In this document: one piece after another, positions 1 through 8,186 of the stretch | How the letters are laid out: the number at the start of each line of letters is the position of its first letter | Numbering within the stretch: position 1 is the first letter of the stretch | Assembly: GCA_003489165.1 (NCBI GenBank) | Contig: DNJG01000113.1 | Span: forward strand, 1 to 16,747 | From: Nitrospinota bacterium | GTDB lineage: Bacteria; Nitrospinota; Nitrospinia; UBA9942 | Reading direction: 5' to 3' | DNA length: 16,747 bases | The notes under the pieces: generated by a model | What the model saw: the letters and a program-made list of their open reading frames with translations, nothing else | What the model was told of the DNA's origin: nothing | Databases searched by the model: none | Translations under genes and position numbers: made by a program

Positions 1-1479
1 TGCCTTATTCAGCATCTCATAACTTGTAAATAGGATTAAAGTTCTGCCATGTGTAATATTCAGAATGAATTTTATGGAATCTATCACATCCCTTTTAAAT
101 TCTTCTGTATCCTTTGGGTCAGAAATGCCATTCGGCGTATAAATCATGACATTCTCTCTGTAGTTAAAGGGCGAATCAAGTGCCAATTCATTTCCATTAT
201 TTAGTCCCACCCTCTCTCTTAAAAAACTGAAATCTCCCTTAACGGAAAGGGTAGCTGATGTTAGTATTACAGGCTTGATATTCTCAAATATCTGCTCTCT
301 TAAAGTTGATGATATATCAATTGGCGTGGCAGCTATCCTTATTCTCTTGCCGTCTATCTCGCCCCAATATACATGGTCAGTTAATGTCTGAGATATTATA
401 CTGTCTATATCGGATGAGAGGGTAATACATCGGTCAATCAGAGACAGTATCTCCTTTTCATCCTCATAATTTTCTGCTGATTTCATTAATGGCTTAAGAC
501 CCTCTGATAGATTTATTAAAGGCTCTTTTAGTAAATTTGGGATAAAATTTTCTACCCTTATCCTCTTTGTCGTTCCATCTAATTTTTCTGACAGGACACC
601 AAAGAACCCATCTCCTGCCCGCCGCACCTTATTTGTAAGCAGGTTTATCTCAGAGATAGTCTGTGGTGTCAGCCATTCCAGTCTTGAAAGCAGCCCCTTC
701 CGCGTAAACGGGTTTGATATGGTATTAATTAGATTTTTAATCCTGTAGTTTGATACCTCTATTCCAAGATAACCTGACGCTACATCCTCCAATTGATGAG
801 CCTCGTCAAAGACTATGCTGTCAAACTTTGGAAGGACATTCCAGCCTGATGCAATATGGGCAAAGAAGAGATGATGATTTGTTATAAGGATATGTGCCTT
901 CCTCTCAACAGCCTTTGCCCTCTGATAGAAGCACTTATCATAGTAACTGCATTTTTTGCCAAAACAGATGTCCCCCTCTCTGCACACCTTCTGCCAGAGT
1001 TTTGGCATCGGCTCAAAATCCATATCTGACTTAAGACCTGTCTTAGTCCTGTCTTTCCATTTAAATAACTCTTTTAGAGCCTCTGTCTCATCCAATTCAA
1101 AGAGTCCATGAGAGCCTGCCTGATTCAGCCTCCTTAAGCAGAGATAGTTTTCACCTCCGACACAAAGGGCAAAACTGAAATCTAAACTGAGGGCATCCTT
1201 TAAGAATGGTATGTCTTTATTTACCAATTGATATTGCAGCGCCTTGGTAAAGGTAGAGATGACAACCTTTTTATTTTCCTTTATTGCCCAGAGTATAAAT
1301 GGGATTAGATATGCAAGACTCTTTCCAACACCAGTCCCTGCCTCTACTATAAGATGGCTGTTATTGTTTATATTATCTGCTATAGCTTCAGCCATTATGA
1401 CCTGCTGGTGGCGGTATTCGTAGTTTTCAAGTCTATGTGATAGAATGCCGTCATTTGCAAACATATTTGATATGTTCAT
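1..1479 (-). CDS. dinG: DinG/XPD-type ATP-dependent DNA helicase (C-terminus cut off by the window edge)
   Basis: Superfamily 2 helicase of the DinG/Rad3 iron-sulfur group, which unwinds DNA 5'-3' in repair and at R-loops. I translated the minus strand from ATG 1479-1477; the frame stays open for 493 codons to base 1, so about the last quarter is missing. A Q-motif-like YEYRHQQ (residues 20-26) precedes Walker A EAGTGVGKS (46-54) and the DEAH box (225-228). Cys114, Cys172, Cys177 and Cys183 have the x4/x5 spacing of the E. coli DinG 4Fe-4S ligands; Cys166 is an extra cysteine. The last visible stretch, HGRTLILFTSYEML, is the DinG helicase motif near the start of the second RecA domain. The start has only a weak GGAC upstream; Met6 is an alternative. 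The gene is divergent from the ABC cassette. A YoaA-like paralogue is possible; the family is clear. Confidence 0.93.
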   Translation of the reverse strand, partial: MNISNMFANDGILSHRLENYEYRHQQVIMAEAIADNINNNSHLIVEAGTGVGKSLAYLIPFILWAIKENKKVVISTFTKALQYQLVNKDIPFLKDALSLDFSFALCVGGENYLCLRRLNQAGSHGLFELDETEALKELFKWKDRTKTGLKSDMDFEPMPKLWQKVCREGDICFGKKCSYYDKCFYQRAKAVERKAHILITNHHLFFAHIASGWNVLPKFDSIVFDEAHQLEDVASGYLGIEVSNYRIKNLINTISNPFTRKGLLSRLEWLTPQTISEINLLTNKVRRAGDGFFGVLSEKLDGTTKRIRVENFIPNLLKEPLINLSEGLKPLMKSAENYEDEKEILSLIDRCITLSSDIDSIISQTLTDHVYWGEIDGKRIRIAATPIDISSTLREQIFENIKPVILTSATLSVKGDFSFLRERVGLNNGNELALDSPFNYRENVMIYTPNGISDPKDTEEFKRDVIDSIKFILNITHGRTLILFTSYEMLNKA

Positions 1480-1516
1480 GTCCGTATATTTTTATATATT
1501 TTTTTCAATACCCATC

Positions 1517-1547
1517 TTGACACAACAATTAAAGAATATTATATAAT
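1517..1547 (+). promoter_or_regulatory. Sigma70-type promoter of the ABC/GldG cassette
   Basis: A perfect -35 TTGACA lies at 1517-1522. The -10 may be TATATA at 1540-1545 (17 nt spacer) or the consensus TATAAT at 1542-1547 (19 nt spacer), both within the AT-rich run TATTATATAAT. It sits in the 112 bp divergent gap between the helicase and the ATPase, about 45 nt before the ATPase start. I found no equally good promoter for the helicase on the other strand. Confidence 0.65.
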
Positions 1548-1580
1548 ATTTCATAAAAGATTATTAAGGTATTAAAAATG

Positions 1581-1588
1581 AGGTGAGG
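1581..1588 (+). promoter_or_regulatory. Ribosome binding site that favours a TTG start for the ABC ATPase
   Basis: AGGTGAGG is a good anti-16S match and is followed 3 nt later by TTG at 1592. The longest reading begins at GTG 1583, but that codon lies inside this Shine-Dalgarno sequence and has no site of its own at normal distance. The TTG start gives MIKISELTKYY, the usual N-terminus of this ATPase family. Confidence 0.6.
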
Positions 1589-1591
1589 AAT

Positions 1592-2527
1592 TTGATAAAG
1601 ATTAGTGAACTGACAAAATATTACGATAACGTGTGTGCAGTTGACAATATCAGCTTTGAGATTAAAAAGGGGGAGATAGTTGGTCTTTTGGGACCAAATG
1701 GGGCGGGCAAGACCACTACATTAAGGATTTTAACCTGCTATCTTGAGCCCACCTCCGGAAATGTAACCTTCGACAATCTGAATATTTATGACCACTCGTT
1801 AGAGATTAAAAGATTGGTGGGATATTTACCTGAATCGGCGCCTATTTATCCTGATATGCTTGTCTATGATTATCTGAAATTTGTCGCAAATATCCGCGGA
1901 ATTGAAAGTAAAAATCAGGATAATAGAATAAAGGAATTGGCTGATTTATGCGAGATAAACGAGGTTATGCATAAATCAGTGTTTGAGCTTTCAAAGGGAT
2001 ATAAACAGAGGGTCGGTCTTGCCCACGCTATGATGAGTGATCCGGAAATCCTTGTCCTTGATGAGCCTACATCAGGACTTGACCCTAATCAGATTATTGA
2101 CATTCGCAATATAATTAAAGAAATCGGAAAGAAAAAGACTGTTATATTTTCTACTCATATCTTGAGTGAGGCTGAAGCAACCTGCGACAGGATTGTTATC
2201 ATAAATAAAGGGAAGATAGTGGCAGACGGCTCTACAGAAGAGATCAAAGAGAAAAAGGGGGGCGACTATTTGATAAATATTTCTTTAATGAACGGCAGGT
2301 TTGATGATATTAAGAGAACTTTAAATAATATTCCTGAAATTAAAGAGGTGGTCTTGAAAAATAATAAGGATAAGATTATTGATTTTAGTATTTCATGTAA
2401 GGCTAAGGACGATGTCCGTCCAGAGATTTATAGAAGGATAAAGGAGACGGACTGCATTCTTCTTGAGTTTCATACAGAGTCAAGGACGCTTGAGACAATA
2501 TTTAGAGAACTGACAAGAGAGAACTAA
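1592..2527 (+). CDS. ABC transporter ATP-binding protein (GldA/CcmA-type, ABC-2 system)
   Basis: Cytoplasmic ATPase that powers the ABC-2 permease encoded directly downstream. With the TTG start the protein has 311 residues. Walker A GPNGAGKTT is at residues 34-42. The signature is LSKGYKQR (133-140), the variant seen in ABC-2/GldA ATPases in place of LSGGQ. Walker B LVLDEPTSGLD has Asp157 and Glu158, and an H-loop STH follows. The last 80 or so residues form the small C-terminal domain common in this group. The stop codon abuts the permease ATG at 2528 with no gap, so the two are translationally coupled. Homology to Flavobacterium GldA does not imply gliding, because the same ATPase/permease/GldG/DUF4340 set occurs widely in non-gliding bacteria. 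Substrate unknown. Confidence 0.93.
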   Translation: MIKISELTKYYDNVCAVDNISFEIKKGEIVGLLGPNGAGKTTTLRILTCYLEPTSGNVTFDNLNIYDHSLEIKRLVGYLPESAPIYPDMLVYDYLKFVANIRGIESKNQDNRIKELADLCEINEVMHKSVFELSKGYKQRVGLAHAMMSDPEILVLDEPTSGLDPNQIIDIRNIIKEIGKKKTVIFSTHILSEAEATCDRIVIINKGKIVADGSTEEIKEKKGGDYLINISLMNGRFDDIKRTLNNIPEIKEVVLKNNKDKIIDFSISCKAKDDVRPEIYRRIKETDCILLEFHTESRTLETIFRELTREN

Positions 2528-3232
2528 ATGAAAAATTTTTTAAACATCTATAAAAGGGAATTTAAGAGTTACTTTGTCTCCCCTATCGCATATATAGTCA
2601 TCTCAATCTTTTTGATTATTACAGGATGGTTTTTCTTTTCAACATTTTTCCTATTTGGGCAGGCAGAGTTAAGAAACTTCTTTTCACTCCTTCCAATAAC
2701 TTTTTCCTTTATAATACCGGCAATAACAATGAGGCTTTTCTCAGAAGAGATACATACAGGCTCTTATGAATTGCTATATACAATGCCTGTAACAGGGCTT
2801 GATATTATATTGGGTAAATTTTTTTCTGCCCTGTTTTTTATAATCATTATGCTCCTGCCGACCCTCTCTTACGGAATATTTATATCCTTTCTTGGGGACA
2901 TTGACTGGGGACCTGTCCTCGGAGGGTATATAGGGGCAATATTGATGGGGGCGGCTTATGCCTCTGTCGGATTATTTGCTTCATCATTGACCAGAAATCA
3001 GGTTATTGCCTTTATCATCGGTATGGCATTTTGTGTGTTTCTTACATTGATTGATAAGATGTTATTTTTTCTTCCAGAGAGGCTTTTAAATATTTTTCAA
3101 TATATCGGTGCCGATTTTCATTTTCAAAATATATCCAAAGGGGTTATAGACTCCAGAGATATTGTCTATTTTTTTAGTGTTAGCTTCATAATGCTATTTG
3201 CAACAGGCATTGTTATTCAGAGGAAGAAGTAA
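2528..3232 (+). CDS. ABC-2 family permease (GldF-like)
   Basis: Inner-membrane permease of 234 residues that pairs with the ATPase before it. The N-terminus MKNFLNIYKREFKSYFVSPIAYIV is typical of the short ABC-2 permeases annotated as GldF-like. Six hydrophobic segments are visible, roughly at residues 18-40, 55-77, 95-120, 130-155, 158-182 and 208-230. Between segments 2 and 3 the motif MRLFSEEIHTGSYELLYTMP matches the conserved cytoplasmic loop of the family, thought to contact the ATPase. The ATG follows the ATPase stop immediately, and only 1 nt separates its own stop from the GldG-family start. Family assignment is firm; the transported substrate cannot be inferred. Confidence 0.92.
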   Translation: MKNFLNIYKREFKSYFVSPIAYIVISIFLIITGWFFFSTFFLFGQAELRNFFSLLPITFSFIIPAITMRLFSEEIHTGSYELLYTMPVTGLDIILGKFFSALFFIIIMLLPTLSYGIFISFLGDIDWGPVLGGYIGAILMGAAYASVGLFASSLTRNQVIAFIIGMAFCVFLTLIDKMLFFLPERLLNIFQYIGADFHFQNISKGVIDSRDIVYFFSVSFIMLFATGIVIQRKK

Positions 3233-3233
3233 T

Positions 3234-5435
3234 ATGAAAAAATCCAGTTTAAACAATTATTCCAGATTTTTATTATATATTGTCATCATTGTCTTATTAA
3301 ACATAGCAGGAACAGTAATCTTTTTTCGCCTTGATTTGACCGAAGGCAAAGCCTTTTCATTATCTGAAGAAAGCAAAAAGACTGTCTCTGCCCTTTCCGA
3401 GCCTTTGACAATCAAGGTATTTTTTACAAATAAGCTTCCAGCACCATACAATAATATAGAAAGGTATCTTCATGACCTGCTTGGAGAGTATGCCATGTCG
3501 GGTAATAGATATTTCAATTACGAATTCCACGATGTATCAACTGAGGGGAATGAAAGGGTAAAACAGAATCAGGAGCTTGCTCAATCTTACGGCATCCATC
3601 CGCTCCAGATTCAAAACATAGAGCAGGATGAGGTCAAATTTCAAAAGGCTTACATGGGGATGGTTCTAATCCATGGCGATTTAATTGAGGCACTCCCTCC
3701 CATTACAACAACAGATGGACTTGAATTCAGAATTACATCAACAATCGGAAAGATGAGCAGTAAAACCAGTGCATTATTAAACCTTAAGGAAAAGATTGCT
3801 ATTAAGCTGTTTCTCTCTTCCTCTCTTCAAGCAGTTGGTCCATATATGAATCTGCCGGGGATTATGGAAGCGCCGAAAAAGATAGAGGAGATAGTTAATA
3901 AATTAAATGCAAAGAATTATGACAGGCTTAATTTTACATACATAGACCCCTCGCAAGACCAAGAAAGCACAAAGGAAGCGGAAAGATACAATGCAATGTC
4001 ACTTCAGTGGAATGAATTTATAGATAGAAGGGGGGTAAAAATCCCTGCTGATAAAGGATTTATAGAGCTTGTGGTCAAATATAACGAAAGAATTGAAAAG
4101 GTTCAGATACTCAAAGTTGTCAGACTTCCGATATTTGGCACACAATATCAGATGGTAGATGTGAACTCTCTGGAAAAGGGGATAAACGAGATTGTTGAAA
4201 ATATTATAAATACCAATGAGGAGATAGGTTATATTGCAGACCATGATGCACCTTCTATAGACAAACACCCGGATATGCTTGGGCAAAAGGATGGGGAGAC
4301 ACTTTCAAATTTCAGTGAATTGCTCTCTGGAAATTATTCGCTCAAGAAAATAAGTTTAGCCAAAGAGGATATTCCAGAGGGTATCCCGACATTAATTATT
4401 GCAGGAGTTAAGCAGCAGTTCTCAGATTATGAGCTTTATCAGATTGACCAATTTTTAATGCGGGGTAGAAACATTGGAATATTTTATGACCCGTTTAATG
4501 AAATTATGCCCCAGCAAAATAATATGATGTTAGGCAATCAGGGGCCTGTTTATTTACCAATAAATAATGGATTAGAAAAACTACTGGGACATTATGGTTT
4601 TAGTTTGAAAAAATCATATATCCTTGACCAGAATTGTTATAAACAGGAGGTAGGAAGGGCATTCGGCGGCGGGGAGCAAAAGATATATTTTGCCCCGATA
4701 ATTAAAAATGAATCTATAAACAAAGAACTCAATTTTCTTAAAAATATTAAAGGGATGGTTATGGTAAAGGCATCCCCTGTTGAGATAGATGAGCAAAGGG
4801 TTAAAAAACAGGGCTTAAAGCCGCATAAATTGATTACATCATCCGAAAAGGCGTGGGAATTAAGCGGCAGGGTAAATCTAAACCCATTCTTCATGCAACC
4901 TCCACAGGATGAAAAAGGCTATAAACAGATGTCTATGGCTTATATTTTGGAAGGGCAGTTCAACAGCTATTTTGCCGATAAAGAGATACCAATTAAAGAG
5001 GAAAAGAAGGAAGAAAATACAGAAAATAAAAAGGGGGATGAGGCTAAACCCGAGAAAAAGCCTGAGGGAACAAATATGTCAAATATTCAAAACAGGGGGC
5101 TGACAATTAAAAATAGTATTAAACCCGGGAAGATATTCCTTATCGGGAGCTCGGAGGTTTTAAAAAATAATGTAATGGATAAAGGGGGGAGAAGTCCAAA
5201 TGCCCAATTTGTAATGAATGTTATAGATTATTTAAATGACGAGGAGAATCGTGCAGTAATGCGCAGTAAGACGCAGCAGTTTAATCCCTTAAAAGAAATA
5301 AAGCCAGAATCAAAGACAATTATTAAAACGGCAAACATTGCAGGGCTGCCTGCTTTAATGTTTTTAAGCGGCTTATTTATATGGCTCAGACGCTCGTCAA
5401 GAAGGCGTTTTATTCAGGCGAGGTTTCAGAAATAA
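3234..5435 (+). CDS. GldG-family protein (ABC_transp_aux, PF09822 type)
   Basis: A 733-residue membrane-anchored auxiliary protein of the ABC-2 system. One transmembrane helix lies near residues 11-29 and another near 703-722, so the bulk is probably periplasmic. The N-terminal RLDLTEGKAFSLSEESKK and the following LSEPLTIKVFFTN match the GldG/ABC_transp_aux start. Residues about 585-612 form a charged, Lys/Glu-rich linker (KEEKKEENTENKKG) that is probably disordered. The C-terminus after the last helix is basic (RRSSRRRF). I chose ATG 3234, with GAGGAAG at 3220-3226, over an upstream TTG at 3198 that lies inside the permease gene. The family resembles IFT52/GldG at fold level; its biochemical role is not established. 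Confidence 0.88.
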   Translation: MKKSSLNNYSRFLLYIVIIVLLNIAGTVIFFRLDLTEGKAFSLSEESKKTVSALSEPLTIKVFFTNKLPAPYNNIERYLHDLLGEYAMSGNRYFNYEFHDVSTEGNERVKQNQELAQSYGIHPLQIQNIEQDEVKFQKAYMGMVLIHGDLIEALPPITTTDGLEFRITSTIGKMSSKTSALLNLKEKIAIKLFLSSSLQAVGPYMNLPGIMEAPKKIEEIVNKLNAKNYDRLNFTYIDPSQDQESTKEAERYNAMSLQWNEFIDRRGVKIPADKGFIELVVKYNERIEKVQILKVVRLPIFGTQYQMVDVNSLEKGINEIVENIINTNEEIGYIADHDAPSIDKHPDMLGQKDGETLSNFSELLSGNYSLKKISLAKEDIPEGIPTLIIAGVKQQFSDYELYQIDQFLMRGRNIGIFYDPFNEIMPQQNNMMLGNQGPVYLPINNGLEKLLGHYGFSLKKSYILDQNCYKQEVGRAFGGGEQKIYFAPIIKNESINKELNFLKNIKGMVMVKASPVEIDEQRVKKQGLKPHKLITSSEKAWELSGRVNLNPFFMQPPQDEKGYKQMSMAYILEGQFNSYFADKEIPIKEEKKEENTENKKGDEAKPEKKPEGTNMSNIQNRGLTIKNSIKPGKIFLIGSSEVLKNNVMDKGGRSPNAQFVMNVIDYLNDEENRAVMRSKTQQFNPLKEIKPESKTIIKTANIAGLPALMFLSGLFIWLRRSSRRRFIQARFQK

Positions 5436-5455
5436 AAATATAGAAGGCAAAAAAT

Positions 5456-6370
5456 ATGAAGATAAAGGTTGAGTATATAATCCTTATTTTAATTATTACA
5501 GCCCTTTCTGCCTTTCTTTTATTAAAGAATAACAACAGGACAAACTATAACCTGCCGCAGTTACCCAGAATAGAGGAAAAGGATATATCAAAGATTATCC
5601 TGCATAAAGCCGATGAGGAAATCTTATTAGCCAAAGAAAATGATGAATGGCTTATAAACAAAGATAAATTTTCGGCTGATAAAGAAAAGATGAACGCAAT
5701 AATTAAAGAGATTGCAGGTTTAAATCTGTCTGCTCTTGTATCTGAATCAAAAAATTATGCAATATATGACCTTGATAAAGATAAAAAAATCGGTCTTGAA
5801 GTCTTATCAGGTGATAAAACTCTGTTAAAAATGGATATAGGAAAAACCGCATCCTCTTATCGCCATACTTTTGTAAAACCGGATAACGATTACAAGGTAT
5901 ATCAGGCTAATGGCAATCTCAGAAGCGCCTTTGATAAAAAGGTTTCCGACCTCCGTGATAAATCGATAATGCGATTTGACGAAGATATTGCGGAGGTAAT
6001 TTTAAATGACGGCAGAAGGGAGATGAAGATAACAAAAAAGATAACACTTGCTGATAGCGGAGCGGCAGAATGGACAGCGGATAAAAATGAGAAGATTAAA
6101 GGAAATGAGATTGAGCAGATAATAAATAATTTAAGGAATATGAATTGTGATGATTTTGCGGAAGGGAAGACAAAAGATGATTTTGATAAATTTATTTATA
6201 AGATAGAGCTGAAAGGGAATAAAACATATTCAATTTCATTTATAGAGAAAAAAGATGATAAATATATAGCCATTTCAAGCAAAAATGCCTATCCTTTCTT
6301 TATCCACGAAGGGAGGGCAAAAAATCTTATGAAAGAACTGGATTCTTTAATTGATAAAGAGAAAAAATAA
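5456..6370 (+). CDS. DUF4340 domain-containing protein
   Basis: A 304-residue protein with one N-terminal transmembrane helix (about residues 5-22) and a periplasmic body. The repeated pattern of EKDISKIILHKADEEILLAKENDEWLI followed by a second similar beta-rich module is typical of DUF4340 (PF14238), the usual fourth partner of ATPase, ABC-2 permease and GldG-family genes. It starts 20 nt after the GldG-family stop, with GAAGG at 5443-5447 as a ribosome binding site. It is rich in Lys, Asp and Glu and has no cysteines or evident catalytic motif. No terminator is visible in the 69 nt that follow. The role is unknown; by context it is an accessory subunit of the ABC system. Confidence 0.82.
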   Translation: MKIKVEYIILILIITALSAFLLLKNNNRTNYNLPQLPRIEEKDISKIILHKADEEILLAKENDEWLINKDKFSADKEKMNAIIKEIAGLNLSALVSESKNYAIYDLDKDKKIGLEVLSGDKTLLKMDIGKTASSYRHTFVKPDNDYKVYQANGNLRSAFDKKVSDLRDKSIMRFDEDIAEVILNDGRREMKITKKITLADSGAAEWTADKNEKIKGNEIEQIINNLRNMNCDDFAEGKTKDDFDKFIYKIELKGNKTYSISFIEKKDDKYIAISSKNAYPFFIHEGRAKNLMKELDSLIDKEKK

Positions 6371-6415
6371 ACCCCGCATCAGATTGTATTACCTATAAAA
6401 AACCATGTTTATTTC

Positions 6416-6444
6416 TTGACATAAATTTAGAATTGGATTATGTT
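6416..6444 (+). promoter_or_regulatory. Candidate promoter with an inverted repeat, upstream of tetR
   Basis: A consensus -35 TTGACA lies at 6416-6421 and TATGTT at 6439-6444 (17 nt spacer) matches four of six -10 positions. An inverted repeat ACATAA (6419-6424) / TTATGT (6438-6443) spans these elements, and ATGTTTAT occurs twice, at 6405-6412 and 6440-6447. Such placement would suit autorepression by the TetR protein. If transcription starts near 6451, the first two ATGs of the regulator (6440, 6446) could not be used. This rests on pattern only. Confidence 0.4.
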
Positions 6445-7045
6445 TATGGAAACTAAAAATACTAATATGGTTTCCAGAGATATTTTCATGAAAAATAGAA
6501 TCATAGATACTGCCGAGAAAAGGTTCTCTCAATATGGCTTTAAAAGGGTTGCAATGGATGATATTGCCTCCGACCTCGGAATAAGCAAGAAGACCCTTTA
6601 TAAGCATTTCAAGAGTAAGAAAGATATAGCATGGGCTGTTAAGGAAAGGATGCACAGGGATATTGACAAATTATTGCAGAAGGCAAAGAGGGAGGTTCCT
6701 GACCCGATAGAGAGGTTTAAAAAGGTAATAGCAGAGGTTACAAGCCGTGTTTCAGTAATGGGGAGCGCTTTTATGACTGACATCAAGAAAGAGATACCCG
6801 ATTTATGGAGAGAATGCGAGGAGTTTAGGGAGAGAGAGATTTATGAGTATATAGGAGGTATATTAAAGGAAGGTATTAAGAAAGGGAAGATAAGGAAAGA
6901 TATAGATACAAAGATTGCTGTAATGGCTTATCTTGGGGCTATACGGATGATAATACAGCCAGATGTATTAATGGAAAATCAATTTTCCATCGGGGATGCC
7001 TTCAATAATATACTCAAAATCTTTTTGGAAGGCATTAAGAAATGA
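6440..7045 (+). CDS. TetR/AcrR-family transcriptional regulator
   Basis: A 201-residue one-component repressor type. The DNA-binding domain is KNRIIDTAEKRFSQYGF followed by the helix-turn-helix MDDIASDLGISKKTLYKHFKSKK, the usual TetR_N pattern. The C-terminal ligand domain (about residues 80-200) is not assignable to a subfamily. The true start is uncertain: ATG 6440 and 6446 overlap a possible -10 element, ATG 6467 has no ribosome site, and ATG 6488 (MKNRIIDTAEK) has AGAGA 7 nt upstream and sits at the normal beginning of the fold. The stop overlaps the next gene's ATG as ATGA, so it is co-transcribed with the hydrolase and perhaps the exporter genes. TetR regulators next to RND pumps usually repress them and respond to a pump substrate; that role is inferred here. 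Confidence 0.93.
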   Translation: MFMETKNTNMVSRDIFMKNRIIDTAEKRFSQYGFKRVAMDDIASDLGISKKTLYKHFKSKKDIAWAVKERMHRDIDKLLQKAKREVPDPIERFKKVIAEVTSRVSVMGSAFMTDIKKEIPDLWRECEEFREREIYEYIGGILKEGIKKGKIRKDIDTKIAVMAYLGAIRMIIQPDVLMENQFSIGDAFNNILKIFLEGIKK

Positions 7046-8091
7046 GGATATTCATATCCCTTTGGATATTGATAGTTCTATTTCTATATTTTCCGATTAA
7101 ACCATCGGAGGGTGAACTAACTATGTCAATTGAAGAAATAGCCCGAAAGAAAGCTCATCATGGCAGTGACGGAAGATTTTTAAATCCATGGTGCAAGGAT
7201 TGCAGGAAAAGTTTTACCGATTTTCTTAATTGGGTAATATTTTCAAAGAATGTCTATAAAGAAGAAAAGAAGAAGGAAGTAAAGTTTGATGTTGTCACGC
7301 CCGATTTTTCAAAATTAAATGAGGTATCTAAAGATTATGTGGTATGGCTTGGGCACTCAACAGTTTTAATGAGAATTGGCGGTAAATTTATAATAACAGA
7401 CCCTGTCCTCTGGGATATAAATTTTCTTTTAAAAAGGAAGACACCATTTCCAATTGAGCCTGAAAAACTACCTCATGTAGATTATGTCTTAATCTCCCAC
7501 GGGCATTATGACCATCTTGACACTAAAAGTATAAAATTTTTAAAGGAGAGATTTAACCCTTATTTTATTTCAGGGCCAGGCTATGAGGATTACTTTAGCT
7601 CTATCGGCATTTCAAAATATATTGCCCTTGATTGGTGGGATGAGTATAAGATTGGAGATATTAAAATCACATCCCTCCCTGTCCAGCACTGGTCAAAGAG
7701 GAGTCTGTTTGATACCGACAAGATGCTATGGTGCAGTTTTTTAATTGAGCATGGCGGCATAAAATACTACTGGGTTGGGGATTCTGGATATTATGAGGGT
7801 TATAAAGAAATCGGTGAGAAGTTTGGCCCAATAGATGTCTTATTTGTTCCGGTTGGTGCTTATGAGCCACGGTGGTTTATGAAGACCTATCATGTTAATC
7901 CTGAAGAGGCTTTACAGGTTGCAAGAGATGTAAGGGCGAAGAATTTTATCCCAATACACTGGGGGACATTTGACTTAACAGATGAGCCATTGTGGTTACC
8001 AATAAAACATCTGAAGGAAATCTACAGGGATGAATCAAATCCGAAGCTTAGAGTTTTGGAACATGGCGGATATTTTATACCTAATTTATAG
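7042..8091 (+). CDS. Metallo-beta-lactamase-fold hydrolase, NAPE-PLD/RomA-like
   Basis: A 349-residue MBL-fold protein (Lactamase_B_2 type). The metal motif HGHYDH gives His153, His155, Asp157 and His158; further likely ligands are His216 (VQHW), Asp247 (GDSGYY) and His306 (IHWGTF). The opening HHGSDGRFLNPW, HSTVLMRIGGKFIITDPVL and VGAYEPRWFMKTYHVNPEEA are typical of bacterial relatives of N-acyl-phosphatidylethanolamine phospholipase D and RomA. Residues 1-24 form a signal or anchor helix, suggesting an envelope location. An in-frame ATG at 7123 (MSIEEIARKK) follows GGAGGGTGA and could start a cytoplasmic form. The first start has GGAAGGC at 7027-7033 and overlaps the tetR stop. A phospholipid or N-acyl lipid substrate is inferred from family only. 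The final base of its TAG stop lies in the repeat that follows. Confidence 0.9.
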   Translation: MRIFISLWILIVLFLYFPIKPSEGELTMSIEEIARKKAHHGSDGRFLNPWCKDCRKSFTDFLNWVIFSKNVYKEEKKKEVKFDVVTPDFSKLNEVSKDYVVWLGHSTVLMRIGGKFIITDPVLWDINFLLKRKTPFPIEPEKLPHVDYVLISHGHYDHLDTKSIKFLKERFNPYFISGPGYEDYFSSIGISKYIALDWWDEYKIGDIKITSLPVQHWSKRSLFDTDKMLWCSFLIEHGGIKYYWVGDSGYYEGYKEIGEKFGPIDVLFVPVGAYEPRWFMKTYHVNPEEALQVARDVRAKNFIPIHWGTFDLTDEPLWLPIKHLKEIYRDESNPKLRVLEHGGYFIPNL

Positions 8092-8170
8092 CCACAGACT
8101 TGCACAGACTAAAGAAAAAGATTAAGGAGAAATTAAGGTTTTGTTTTTTTAGTCAGTGAAAGCCTGTGGC
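8091..8170. repeat. 80 bp palindromic intergenic repeat (CCACAGAC type)
   Basis: Two 20 nt arms, 8091-8110 (GCCACAGACT then TGCACAGACT) and 8151-8170 (AGTCAGTGAA then AGCCTGTGGC), are complementary at 17 of 20 positions and flank a 40 nt AT-rich centre with a T-run. The left arm itself is two near-identical ACAGACT units. The element exactly fills the space between the hydrolase stop and the exporter ribosome site. No transposase or clear target duplication is seen. It could fold in the mRNA between the two genes; it lacks a T-tract after the stem, so it is not a standard terminator. Confidence 0.75.
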
Positions 8171-8186
8171 AAATGGAGGATTTATG

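Noticed and set aside
3999..4286. 95-residue antisense frame and other short frames within the GldG-family gene
   Set aside because: They lie wholly within a clear coding region and carry no domain.
8091..8170. Remnant insertion sequence or CRISPR unit
   Set aside because: There is only one inverted pair with no transposase, no spacer-repeat periodicity and no obvious target-site duplication.
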